Part shown: positions 22,212-35,700 of the stretch, one piece after another
Layout: the number at the start of each line of letters is the position of its first letter
How positions within the stretch are numbered: position 1 is the first letter of the stretch
Notes under the pieces: generated by a model
Database searches by the model: none
What the model was told of the DNA's origin: nothing
Seen by the model: the letters and a program-made list of their open reading frames with translations, nothing else
Translations under genes and position numbers: made by a program
Assembly: GCA_964023275.1 (NCBI GenBank)
Contig: OZ029918.1
Location: 16,613,861-16,677,860 of the forward strand
Reading direction: 5' to 3'
DNA: 64,000 bases
Origin: Norana najaformis
Taxonomy: Eukaryota > Annelida > Clitellata > Crassiclitellata > Hormogastridae

Positions 22212-25200
22212 GTAGGATTATTTAGACTGTTTTCACGTAAGCATTTGTTGTTGATGCTGTTAATGTTTATGGACGGTGTGGTGTGACTGTTACCTACATC
22301 TCTTCCAATTTTATCATATATAATAATTATTGTGGATGCACTATAATTATTGTAAATGCTCTTGATATTATTATAAATGTCCTTGATATTTACCTGCTGA
22401 GGAATTGATAACGGTTTTTTACTCTTTTCTTTTAACATTCATAATTTAAGTGTATGTGTGTATGTATTTCTATATCTGAACATTTATGTATTGCCTTTTA
22501 AGGACCTCTCATATGTGTTGTTGGTACAAGTCTGGATTTACTTACCATTACCAAATTGGATGATATTACTCTTGATGATAGTTCCCGGCGTGATTATTCG
22601 AATGTGCCTATTCCTGTCCTCTGCAACTATCCGGCGATTTTCTACTATTGTTTAAAGTTCACTCTTTTCTGCACCCACATCGACATCCGCCATTTGTAAT
22701 CCGAGAGTGTTGATTACTAGCCAGAGGTCACATGCAACCATAGATGTAATTACACTAAATACAACATACAGCCAAATTTCTATGCTATATGTCTAATTTG
22801 AGCCAGTGATGTCATGGGTGGCCAATGCCAATTTTGCACAAATTCTTTATTTTACAAATTCACATCACATCTAGCTTAGACCCTCCTCCCACTGAGTGTT
22901 GCCATCCTTCAGTATGCAGACAACTCCCAGGCTTATGCCCATGGTCAGGCGGAGGCGGGCCCTGCCCTTTTCCAGAGAATTCTCGACGCCACCTCTGTCC
23001 TTGACCTATGGATGTCCTTCTGTCACCTCTGTTTGAACAGTGACAAGACCCAGTTCATCTGGGTTAGTGGCCACTTGCAGCTTGTCAAGATTGATCTCTC
23101 CTCCTTATGCCAGAGATTTCCGGATATCTCCTTCTCTACTGTGGTCCGGGATCTTGGGGTTCTACTGGATCAGCAGCTTACCCTGTCTGCTCATGTTAAC
23201 AGCATCTCTCGTTCTTGTTGTTACCATCTTCGTCAGCTCCACATCATTCCCCATACTCTTTCCTTTCACGCTATCTCCACTCTGGTCCATGCCCTCATTT
23301 GCACCAGGATTGACTTTGGGAACTCCATCTTTACCGGCCTATCGCACATCAACACTGCTAAGCTGCAATCTGTGCTTAACTCTGCTGCTCGTCTCATTGG
23401 GGCATTCCAAAATATGACCACATCTGGTCTTATATTCATGACACTCTTCACTGGCTCCCCGTCCAGCAGCGTGTCCACTTTAAGGTCCTCTCCCTCATGC
23501 AAAATTGTGTTCTTGGCTCTGCTCCCCTTTACCTCATTCACTTCTGCACTTTGGTCTCTTTGTTACTGGGCTTAGGACCCTTTGCTCGGCCACTCAAGAT
23601 TTTCTGTTTGTCCCTTGCATGCGAACCACTGTGGCCCAGTCTAGAAGTATTGCCTACATTGGTCCCACTTGCTGGAGTCGTCTTCCGTGAGAATTGCGAC
23701 TTGAGCTCCTTTCTCTCCCCCTCTCAGTGTTCCCCAGGTGCCTGAAGACTGTACTGTTCAACAGTGATTTTACTTTTTCGGTTTGGAAGCACCTCTGTTG
23801 AGTTTATCCTCTTAGAGGCGCTTTACAAATCTCAAATTACACTTACAATTGCATTAAACTTGGTTTATTATATACGAAGTATTGAAAATTAATTTTAGTA
23901 TAAATTATAAATTAAAAATAATTTTACAGTTTTGTTACAATAGCCTTGCGAGCATGCCCATGAGCATTTGATGGACCCTAAATACAGAGGCCCTGTATGG
24001 GTAACAGGACAATAACCCCCTCGACAATTACCCCCCGGACAATTACCCCCGGACAATTACCCCCCTGGACAATTACCCCCCGGACAATTACCCCCCGGAC
24101 AATTACCCCCCATGCAAATAACCCCCCGGACAATTACCCCCCTATACAGTAAAGAGTAGACATGAAAGACAATTCATAAAGACATACAATTATTAGACAA
24201 CTGGGCACAGAGTAGACATGAAAGAATTACCAAACATCAAAAACTAATTATTATACAATTATCAGACAATTGGGCCCAGACTAGACGTGAAAGAATTACC
24301 AAACGTCAAAAACTAATTATTACAACTGGGCACAGAGTAGAAGTTTTCAGTCGAACGTCGGCAGTTTTCATCCAACCATTTGGAAGTTCATTGGATTTAT
24401 TCAAAGAGAGCAATCATTACAGCAAGTTCACTGCAGCCAATTTCTGGCTGGTCACCCATCACAACCTCCAAGGAAGAAGTATGCTGACTCCAATGCACGG
24501 ATTTTAACCGTCATTAGCAACTACAATGAGCGCAGTGTTCTTGACTATCTATGTGGAATAGCTCACAACCTTTCCTTTTCAGTTCAATAAACTAATAAAC
24601 AATAAACAGCATTTTCTGTTACACATTTAATTTCATGCTGTAACGTTGCATGGTTCTCCAATATATGTCTAATAAATTAATATATAAACTGTATGATTAA
24701 TATACATTATTTGTATATTTATATAATTAACATATCAGTGTAGGGGGTAATTGTCCAGGGGTTAATTGCATGGGGGTAATTGTCTGGGGGGTAAATGCCC
24801 GGGGGGTAATTGTCCAGGGGGGTAATTGTCCGGGGGTAATTGTCCGGGGGGTAATTGTCCAGGGGGTTATTGTCCTAGAACCCCTGTATGGGAATAGTAT
24901 CATTTGGGCCCCAGTAGGTTTGCCTATGCCTATGGCAGGGTACGTAAAGAATTCACTACACTAGGAAAACTATTGTGATATATTATTATAAACTTTGCTG
25001 TAGAGACTTAATTCTTTCTGTTCATTTTCACAGTTCCAATTGTATAGTTTTATTATAATCATATAAGCCTTATTGTCTCCATTTTCCACATTAGCCCAAA
25101 CTTGTTGCTTTATTAAACTTTACTTGTTAAAATATTTATGTATATGAATTCTTTATAAAAAGATTCTCAACACAAACTTGGAGTTCTTTCCATGCATTTC

Positions 25201-28200
25201 GACCATACAAGACTGCTTTCTGTTACCCATGATGTCACTGGGTCAGATTAATTTGTGTCAGCATAACTGAGCTAAATAACTTGTTATTATTGCTATGGGA
25301 GACAATAGGACACTGTCTGGTGATTTTTTTTATCTAAGCTAGGGATTCAGTCGACAGAATTTAAATTGCAAAGGTTAAATTGAATGTCGTCTGCTTTTCA
25401 CACTCTTTGTGACTGCACTTTATGGTTTGACTTCAGTTGTGCCTCTATGATCAAAAGAGTTGTGTTGGTGTTATGGCAATCGACAACTCCAAATCACATG
25501 GAAAAAATCCATAACTATTGTAATTGTAATCTGACATTTATAAAGCGCCACTTCAAGAATAGACTCATCAGAAGCGCTCCCGACCCGAACCAGTGAGACC
25601 ACTGGCAAATAACACAGACTTCAGGCGCTTGCGAAACTGCGGAAGAGACAAACTGAGGAATACTAGCCGGGGCTCTCGGGAAAGGCGATTCCAGCTATTG
25701 GGTCCAACATAGGCAAAGCTTCTAGACTGCACTGTAGCAGTGCGCATACGAGGGACAGTCAGAAGTCCAAGGGAGGCCGACTGGAGAGTGCTACGGCCTG
25801 GAATCAAGGAGACCGAAATGCAGAAGTCCCTAAGATATGATGGAGCAGAGCCAACAAGACAATTACGCATAAGCGTTAGGATCTTGAACTGGATATGCTG
25901 CTGAATGGGAAGCCAGTGTAGAGTGTCCCGTATAAAGGAAGTTATATGGCCATACCTGGGGACGCCTCCAATAAGACGGGAAGAAGCATTGAGAACAGAT
26001 TGAAGCTTGGAATTATTGGCAAGTGAGAGTCCAGCAAAGATAGCGTTACCAAAGTCCACCCTAGTGCAGATAAGGGCGTGAATTAGAGTAGTAATGGCAT
26101 GAAAGGAGAGGGAGCGGCGGATGGTACGAAGCTGACGAAGGTGGTAAAAGCATGAGCGGGAGACACTGTTAACATGATCGGTCAAGGAGAGTTCCCGGTC
26201 CAGAACAACCCCAAGATCACGGACTTTGGAACAGAAAATAATGTCCGGAAACCTCTGGCGGAAAACTATGTCGGTAATGCGATGAAAAAATGATTTGTAA
26301 CAAGTTTTATATGGAAGCAGTTGGGAAAGTGTATGACAGAAAATTAAAACACAAGGAAAAGAAGCACAACAAGTCATAAAAAGGCATGACCTAAAGAGAA
26401 AAGAGCAGTTCTTGAGTTAATTGGTGACTTATGAACGCAGATAATGAAAAGCAAGTCAGCCAATGGCACGTTCACGAATGGCACATAAATCAACATGAAG
26501 AAATAAATAATTGAAAGTTATCCCAGAAGCAGAAGAAAAGAACAAACTAGCCAAAAAATAAATATATTAAGACCAAAATTGATAATTTAACCGTTAAAAA
26601 AATATACGCTTAAATGCAAAAACAAAATTTGAAATCATTTCCTGTACGCTGCCTACCTGCTCCCTGGATACAGTCTGCTGTCTGCTTGTACCAACCTTTA
26701 TGGCATCATACACTTCATTGATCCTTGGACCAGTCATATGTCACCAGTGCCTCCACTTCTTCACTGAAATGTTTACTCCATATGCTTACCCAAGCTGTAG
26801 GAAATAATCTTTGAACAGTATTAAAGCTATTTTCCTTCCTGTTAACTGTGAGACCTTCACATATTCACATTGACAGGTAGTCCTGGTATCACATACATCT
26901 GACTTTGTGTCTGTTTGCAGTGCCATTACTGAATGCCTGAATTCATCCGATCAAATGAATTCAGGCATTCATTTGATCGGATTTCTTTCTTTGAATTATT
27001 CAGACTATTGTCCCTCAATATTTGAATGCTTGCTCAGTATACTACTTTCTCAGTCCGCACTTCTGGCTACTCATTTTGGGCTGCTCTTTCCTCATTTGCC
27101 AAACTATAGTTGGGCTGTCCTACACAACGAATCACAGCCACTATCTTGTGTCACGCTTCCTTAATATTTTAATTACTCTTGTGGCATTGGCCTATACAAT
27201 GACCTGCTGCTCCACACCTAAAACACCAAGTAGATCTTCCTTCATTGGAATTTGATTTAGGTGCCCATATTCTTGGTTTCAACCACCTCTGAAACCACTT
27301 TCGTTCTCTTTTACTACCTGTTCCCTTGCATGGGGACACTGTAGATTCATCTTCAGCCGTTTCTCGAATGTCCTTATGACTCTTCTAGTCAACACCACCC
27401 TGCTTGTCTTTGCTCAAACACTTGCTGATTTCTGTTTCTTTGCCTGCTAATACCACTGGGCATGTTCTAGTGTATCCGTTAGGCTTAACTTCTAGCTCTT
27501 CTCCTTGAGAAACATTCCCGAATCATTAAGGCATGTGATAAGGAACTGGTTATGTATGATCAGCAACTCCAGACCCAGTAATCTTCTTCATATTGAGCTA
27601 TCTGTCTTCGTTGCATTAGATATTTCTCAGCCGTTCAACAAACTGAGTAGACATTTCTCCAAGTTCCATTTGGCTCTGTTTAAATTTCTTTCTATAACCT
27701 GAATCAGTCAATTTAAATCTCTTCAACAAACTGTCCTTCAAAAATTTGTAGTTCTGAGACGCCAGTACTCATATGCTAGTATACATTCAATGCTTTTCCT
27801 TCCAATGATTTAGCTTAGGTTAGGGCCTACAATTCCAAAGACGCCTCGAATGCCATATGTGTCCCCTCAGATCTTAATAAATATGCCTCCAGACAATTTC
27901 TGTCCTCCTTGAATATAGGCTTATTCACGAATTTGGCATTATTGTTCAAGTGTGCATTGCCATCTTGCTGATCTATAGTTTCTAACCTTTCTTGGGTTGA
28001 AGCCTGTTGCAATCATATGCCGTTGGGGCTTTAATTTCTTTCATATGAACCTCTACTTATTTCTTAATTTCTATCTTTTAATCTCTGATTCTAGCTGCTT
28101 CTGTTTCTCCTCAGCTTCTTCCTGTCACAGTCTTTGTCTCTTCTCAGTCTCATCCTGTCTTTTTTTTATTTGACTTCAGCCTGTCTCAAAAAAATTCTCA

Positions 28201-31200
28201 GTTTGTCACCATTCGCAACTTGACAGCACCAGTGGAAAGATTTGCAAGGCAAACTTGGGCATCTGCGGTCATATGTAGCCACTATGATATGCCTAATAAG
28301 TACTATCTGCTAAATAGAAGATTCAAAGGAACTTTGCAGATTGATGATTTGGGGAGAAATCAGGGAAGGTTAAAAAGTCCTTGGTGATTATGTTGGAATA
28401 TGAAAAGTTGGTCAAATGAAAAATTTATTAAAAACGACTTATTGATCCGGAAATGTTAGGTGTAACTCAACTGATGACAAGACCATTTATTTAGATAGCA
28501 TTTCTTTAAGTGATTAAACAAAAGTGGTCTTGAAATTCAAGAGTCAAGAAGTATATACTAACTGAAACTGGAGAACCTTTCTGCATGTATGACTCTGGCC
28601 AGAAAAATGATTGCTATCTAATATATTAAATATGTGGAAGAGTAACGCTGAGTAATGCTGAACATGGGTTTGCTGATGGCATGTTTGGAAAGGGCTCTGT
28701 CTGTTTTGAAACAATTGTACATCATTCATGAACTGAAGTGTGTGAAATCGTGATCTCTTGCCAATAAATGACAAGATAAGTGAATGCTACAAAAAGTGAA
28801 GGAAATAGAAACTACTTGTAATCAATGGCCTGTCATGATTGACTTTGAGACATGCATTCAGAAATGAGTGCCCCATTCAGCCCATCGGTGATGCTTGTCA
28901 TTTCTCTCAGCGGGGTTTCGAGAGTAGCCATGTTTTTGTAAGAATGGTACGAGAATAATGATGAATTTGCCCAGATTATCTGTCTGGTTCCCTGTTTGGC
29001 TTTCATTCCCTAAATTATTTGCCCCTCAGTTATGTGACAGCAATTTTTTCCCAAGATGCTCAGGATACTTTTGATTATTTTGAGTTGAAGTGGATTGGTT
29101 GTTGTGATATCTGTCATGTTCACCATCCCTCTTTTGAACATGGCCTATGTAACTGCTTGGGTTTTTAGTTCAAGGATTGCCCAAACAAAGTGACTAGGGG
29201 ACCTCAAGGAGGCCCAGTAATTGCGCGGACTAGGGAGCCTCAAGTGCGCGAGATCTCGCAGACTCTCGCGTGATTATTATAAACATTCAAAATGGCTGCG
29301 GACGTTGAATCTGAGTTTTCTGTTGGGATGAACTTTTTTGTTTGAAATTAAAGAGTTACAAATTGCAAACACACGAACAGCATCATTATGTTCGGTGACA
29401 AAATAATAGATCCAAACTGTCATTTTCCTGACTTTGACCAACTGTAAATGTTTCTGAATGTGGTTGCACAGGACGCGAAAAATCGACCGCAATTTAGGTT
29501 TAGGGTTAGGTTTAGGTTAGGGTCAGATTCTGACCCATACGGCATTTATAAAGAATTAAGTTCATATTCACATTCACACTGACGCCCTAGTATATCAGTT
29601 TAGGCGAACGCCTTGATGTCCCCTAGTATTCCAGTTTAGGCGACCTCCTTGAGGTCCCCTAGCAACGTCATTGCCCAAAACTAGCAAACCTTAGGTACTG
29701 AAGTATCGCATCTTGGCTTCCAGCATCATTTATCTTGTACCCATTCTAATATTTGAACATTTATTTTGGTGATCTAGTGAGAGCAGAGGCCGCTTGAATT
29801 GTGCTTAAAATCATATGCATGTTACAATGCAGCATCGTCATAATTAAGCAGATTCAGCTGTTAATGAATTGTTACTGGTTGGTATCTAAATATAAGTGAT
29901 TTCCTTCATACTTTTGTGTATAAAATGAGTAATGATCATGCATTTATTTGCACAACTTTATATGAGTATGGCTGTTTACAAATTAAAAATTGCAGAAGAT
30001 ATTTTGTGTAGTACCTTAGTAATTCAACCATTTGCTATTTGAAGGATTCATCATCTGAAAAACTTGTAATTTGATTAAATGATTTTCCTTGAGCCAAGAA
30101 TTGTAGGTAGTCAGGATAGTTCTTAAAACAAGAAGAATGCTTCCAATGATGATACCTTATAATACGTTTCATTGCAATACATTTTACACTGTACTGCAAT
30201 ATACTGTGCTAGAAGCTGATTACAGTTGGCTTGTGTTTGTAGGTTTACTTTCCAGACGTGGAACGTGCCGAGTGGTTGAACAAGGTTCGTAAGTTATTAA
30301 ATTAGATAAAGCTGTGCATTGTTTTGAAAATCAGATCTGGTAACTGATACTTCTTCTGCATCAGTTGAGTTCAGACGTAGTCAGTCGCAGCCAAGATGAC
30401 ATAATAGTTGCTTTATTTCCAAAGGAACAAAAGATGCACTGTCCAATGTTTGCGCCTGATGTTGAACTTCTGCTCTATTCGTTACAGACTGCTTTGATTA
30501 CATCATTTATGCATCACCCTCATGTTTGTTAGGCCTGAGGGCATACATATATGTGCATAGACGTAGCATACTACGTGAGGATGATGCATGGCACTTTTTA
30601 TGAACCTCACAAAGATGCTAAAACATGGCATCTTAAGATGCACACATTTAAGTCTGTTAGATATCATCATCTGTCATTATTGCCATAACTTCTATTCTTT
30701 CCTTCATTCATTTGTTCGTTTGTTTGTTTGTTCATTCATTCAGAGCCTCTTGGAAGCTCATAGAAGCTCATTGTATTTGTGGGAGGCTGATCTAACATGC
30801 TGTGATGACTTCTTGATATTTGGGAGTGAGGAACAGCTAGACCAGTCTGTGCCATAAAACCACTGATGCTGCTTGCCTTCTACTGCCTTAGCTCACTGTC
30901 TCGTATGATGGCATTTTTCTTTGAGTTCATTTCCGCTTTGGACCAACCTATAAATATCAACTGATCACTAAAATGTAACTACAGCTGGGCATCAATTTCA
31001 GTCTCAACTGAGGACTCGCCTTTTTCAGTTCAGTTGGCGTATCCGCTATAGGCTGCCTCTCTGTTTCTGTGGACGGACTTTCTGGATATTGACCTGACCA
31101 TGGCCTGAATTTGGTGCGCCATCGATTTTTGTCTTGTGAGATACATACTTGTGCCATAGAAGTTTCTAATTACAGTCACAGTTGAGTACTGACTGTAGTT

Positions 31201-32632
31201 CTTTTAGTGTGGAAAGAATGGTTAGTGCTCATGATTCCATTGATCCAAGAAAAATCAGAAGACAAAGTTTACCAGTTGCAATGCTCTATCTTTGCTTATA
31301 GTAGCTTGACCAAGCATTTGGAGTTTAAATGATTGACCAGAGTGAGTCTTCTGTTGATAGCGCACCAAGATTCTTATAACAGTTTCTAACTAAGTCAGTC
31401 TTGGCCTTTGGCTAATCAACAGTCCATGCATTTGCATTAGAAATGTCTGCACCGTTCCAGTTGTTTGATGAAACTAGATTGGAATTGTAGGATGATATTT
31501 TTATATTGTGCTGGTGAGATATGCATTATGCGCCTTACAAAATTTTTACAGTATGAGTTTTGATTAGTAAGGATAGCTGTCTTAAGAGTCTGAACTTCTT
31601 AAATGGATGCAATCAAAGTTGTTCTGATTTTTGTCATGTTCAGCATTTATACTGGAAATTGTTCTGGGTTTTCTCATGAGATGTAAAATTATACAGTTGA
31701 AGTTGATGAGTTTTTCTTTAACTGCACTTGTACTCAGACTGTTGAGCAGGGATTGAGTAGTTCATTATTTTTGAGTGGCTGATCACTTGTGAAATTGATA
31801 TTAGGGCAAGAATTTATGAGCTCTGACAGATATCTAATGTATTCTCTTAATGGAATTTTTTGCCATCATCATGATAATGTAACATAATCAGTAACTTTGC
31901 ATCATGACTATTTATTACTGCTGGTTAAGTAGCTTGTGTTTTGGGATCATTGCATCATCTTTATCACCTTTTTCATCATTATATTTGCAGCCTTAAAATG
32001 ATTTTTAAACTTATTATTACTGTGACTTCAGTAACGAGTAGTAATGGCAATGATGTGTAGTTTTAACACAGCTCAGAAGTTCTAATCATGTGTTGGTGTA
32101 TGCCTGAAACCACTTAACTTGTATGTGTTGCAGGTGTAATATTATGTAAATGCAATTGTATATCTGAAATTTCTCAGGGCCACACAAAGCTACACCAGGA
32201 AGACCAGCTTATTCACTGGTGCTACATCAAGTCAAGTTTGCAAGAGCCAGGTTGTTTGGTCCGTTTCAGTGGCAGGTTGGAATCGGAGGGGGGTCAGGCT
32301 GGGCAGACAACGTGGTCCTGCTGCAGTGGAAATCATTGGTGTTGGTGGTCATGGTATGGTGCAGAAGCTGAAGCAGGATAGAATAGCTTGAAAAATTTGG
32401 TTTTCAGTCTTGAGTAAAAAAACTGGCTGGAGAGAGCGGCAGCAGGCAGATGAGCGAACTGGTATAGGTCTTTTGGGAGTTCATTCCAACAGCTGGCACT
32501 GCATAGATTAAAGAATTGTAATTTGTAATTGTAATCTAGAAGTTATGTAGCACCACTTCAAGATAGACTCATCAGAAGCGCTCCCAGCTCAATATCCCAG
32601 AGTTAGTATGGAATAATGTAGTCTTCAAGCAC

Positions 32633-32701
<69 letters not shown>

Positions 32702-35700
32702 GAGAGGAATTCCTGCTGAAGATCACCAGGCATGTTGTTCCATGAGGCAGGGCCATTGACAGCGAAACTAAGACAGTGCAGAATTTGAGAAAGGAGGAGA
32801 CTAGGAGCCTAGATAGAGAAAGGTATGTGGACAAACAAGTAGATCTGGGTGGTTGGATAGTGAATAGCTGGCGAATGTAAGAGGGCTGAGAAGTTTGACG
32901 GGCATTGAAGGTAAGGAATGCAATTTTGTAGTGGATGCACTGAGGGACCATAGGCCACTGAAGAGTTTGAGCACTGGGGTCATGTGGTGGTATTTTGGAG
33001 TTTTGGTAACTGTAAGGGCAAGAGCATATGGGATTGTTTGAAGACGGTTTATCTGAGATTAGTTGATGTTAAACAGAAGTAGTTTTTTCGTGCATGTACC
33101 GTATATACGCGACTATAAGTCAATTCAAGTATAAGTCGAAGTGTACTTTTTTGAGAAAAAAAGCATCCAAAATCGACGGCTCGAATATAAGTCGAACCTT
33201 ATAATATGAGCCCATCCATATATTACGTATGCAAAGAAAATTATATTTTCATACTCCTCATATATATTTAACAGAGGGCGCTTTCTTCGGCTAGCATGCA
33301 AAGACTGTGTGGGGAATATAATTATAAAGGGCGACTATACGAATATGGGTATATATGTATCCACCTCATATTTACAAAACCATATGTACATAAGGTACAT
33401 GTATATGGTTTTGTAACTGAAAGAACTAATTTAGCGGGTCGGCTTACACCCCTTAGTACTGCCTGACTGGTCAAAGATGACATCCAGATGGCGATGGCAG
33501 TGATACAAGTTGTCTGACCTGCATTCCATTAATTTTTCAGGGTTCTGTCAAATCTTGCTATAGTCGCTCCCTCTGGCGACCTGTCTGTATGTCTGACTGC
33601 CTGTGACTCAGTTACCTTGGTGGACCTGATTCTCAGCACAGAATAACTGCACATGGCTTTTATATAATGTAATAAATTCCATCGGACGACTATAGGATAA
33701 TACAGTGTTATAAATAGGCTAATGTGGAAATTTATTTTGCGTACGTACACATTTTGTCGAGACCCACCCCCTCGCCATTCGCACCCGTACGCAAAATCGC
33801 CTAAATCCGATCACCCTCTCCCCCTCATTGCGTACGTAATATGCAGCGACTTTCCCCTTCAAACGGTTTATCAGCTAGGCTCGCAGCCCGACTCCCTTGT
33901 TTTGCACACATCTCTACACCAATGTTTTAAGTCTTTCTCTTGCTCGACATTACTGCGCGTATCCATGATATTTGGTTTCTTTCGGCGGAGGTCTCAGCAA
34001 GCCATAGTAAAGGACATCGCTTTCGATGCATGAAATACTTCGTAGAAGTATATAATAACATTGTTATAAGAGAAGAATATTTCGTTTTGATCTACATGTA
34101 GTCAGTAATTTGTTGAAATGTGATTTTTCTTGAAAAACGATATAAAAACAAAGACAACTAAAATAAACTGAGGGTTTAATATTTAAGTCCATTTTAGTAA
34201 TGTTGAATATTCAGTCCGAAAATCTTCGGTCTATTTTGTGTCTCGAGTATAACTCGAAGACCTTTTTCGTTGCCCTGAAATAGACATAAATTTCTCGACT
34301 TATATTCGAGTTTATACGGTAGTCTCTAGTCGAATATGGGGCGAAATCAGCAGCGGTCACAAATGTACATGTTTGAAACAATGTTCCCTCTATTTTTTGC
34401 CGTGCGTGCACTGGCTTATGTGTGGACAGTAACGTATGAGACCTGCACTCTGGTCTGTTTGAGAATGCACATCTGTATGGCCTAAACTAAATGACTGCAA
34501 AATTACATTGTTTAAAGCAAAAGACTAATGGCACGTTAGACTTATATTAAGATTGTTTCTTTTTTGCCTTTGGGATCAGCCATATAGGACATCCACAAAA
34601 AATTAACATGCTCAGGACCCATCCCTCCCTTTGTCTGCATTTGTGTGCATTTGGCATTACCCTGCCCATCCTGTCCACACACCAACGAAGCGCTACAGCC
34701 TACAGATTAAGCTTCCCTGTTGATCTTGCATGGCTAATTGAGCTATGGAGTGGGGTACTTTGCAACTGCTGCATCCAGTAGTTGAACTCTAATAATTTAG
34801 ATCCCACGAGATAAGGACTGCTGTCGGAAAGAAGTTGCTTTTTAAGGCACAGGGTGTACTGAAATAACAAAATGTAAAAAATTTATATTTGGACGTCCAC
34901 TTTGTGCCTAACCCCCTCCCCTTGTACCTGTTTGGATGACCCTTCCCCTTCTCTCTGTCCTTTTAAGATGTTCTTAATAGTTCACCCCTTTTTGCGATTG
35001 CCAATGAGTATACATGTGATCCACGTTGATTTCTTCCAGTGCTCATCTGTTAGGCTAAGAAGGCTGCATGGTTGATTCCTGGAGCATCTTAAAAAAGCCT
35101 CTTATCTCAGTTCCCACATTGATATGAAGAATAAAATGTCCATATTTTGTGTCCAAATCATCAAGAAGAGCAGGAAACTGTCGATGATTCAATGCCTGAA
35201 TGAAGTTAATTTTTATAAATGCTGTCATCACTGAGTCCAGTTTCAGCTTATTGGCACACAAAGCTTCCTGGTGAATGATGCAGTGCAGTGAAATGATACA
35301 AATCTTCCGAAGTCTGAGTCTTTCCTCATCAGCCCAATCACCCCTGCATGCACTCCAGTCATAGCTGGTGCTCCATCCATTGTTACACAACATAATTTTA
35401 ACAATGGCAGGTTTTTCTCTATCAGAAATTGTTTAAGCACAGTAAAACAATCTGTACCTTGTGTTGTGCTTAACAATAGTAGCAATGTCAGAATGTACAA
35501 ATACGACAGGTGGATGGATGAGAAGAGCAGATAAAATACTAAAGAACGATTTTAACCTCATGACTGTGGGTCAAGAACTGACTGAGATATCACAAGTTGA
35601 AAACTATTTAATTAGTAGGGTGTTTTACAGTAAAATAATTCTCTCTTCAATATTGGGATAAATATAGCATTATTGGCATGTTTTTTTTGGGTGGAAATCT

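Noticed and set aside
22458-22655. Hydrophobic open frame as an E-Syt exon
   Set aside because: No splice-compatible fit; exon 1 joins exactly to 30243 and matches the family without any insertion.
24002-24150. GGACAATTACCCCC array as a CRISPR array or simple satellite
   Set aside because: It has no unique spacers, is mirrored at 24738-24880 and is flanked by an 11-bp duplication, so it is a transposon terminal repeat.
29493-29522. Telomere or chromosome end
   Set aside because: Only about 30 bp of imperfect repeats, inside a MITE, with ordinary gene sequence on both sides.
32625-32951. 108-codon minus-strand frame ending in Ser-Leu repeats
   Set aside because: Half of it is the GA microsatellite, and the rest shows no motif and lies in a degraded LINE region.
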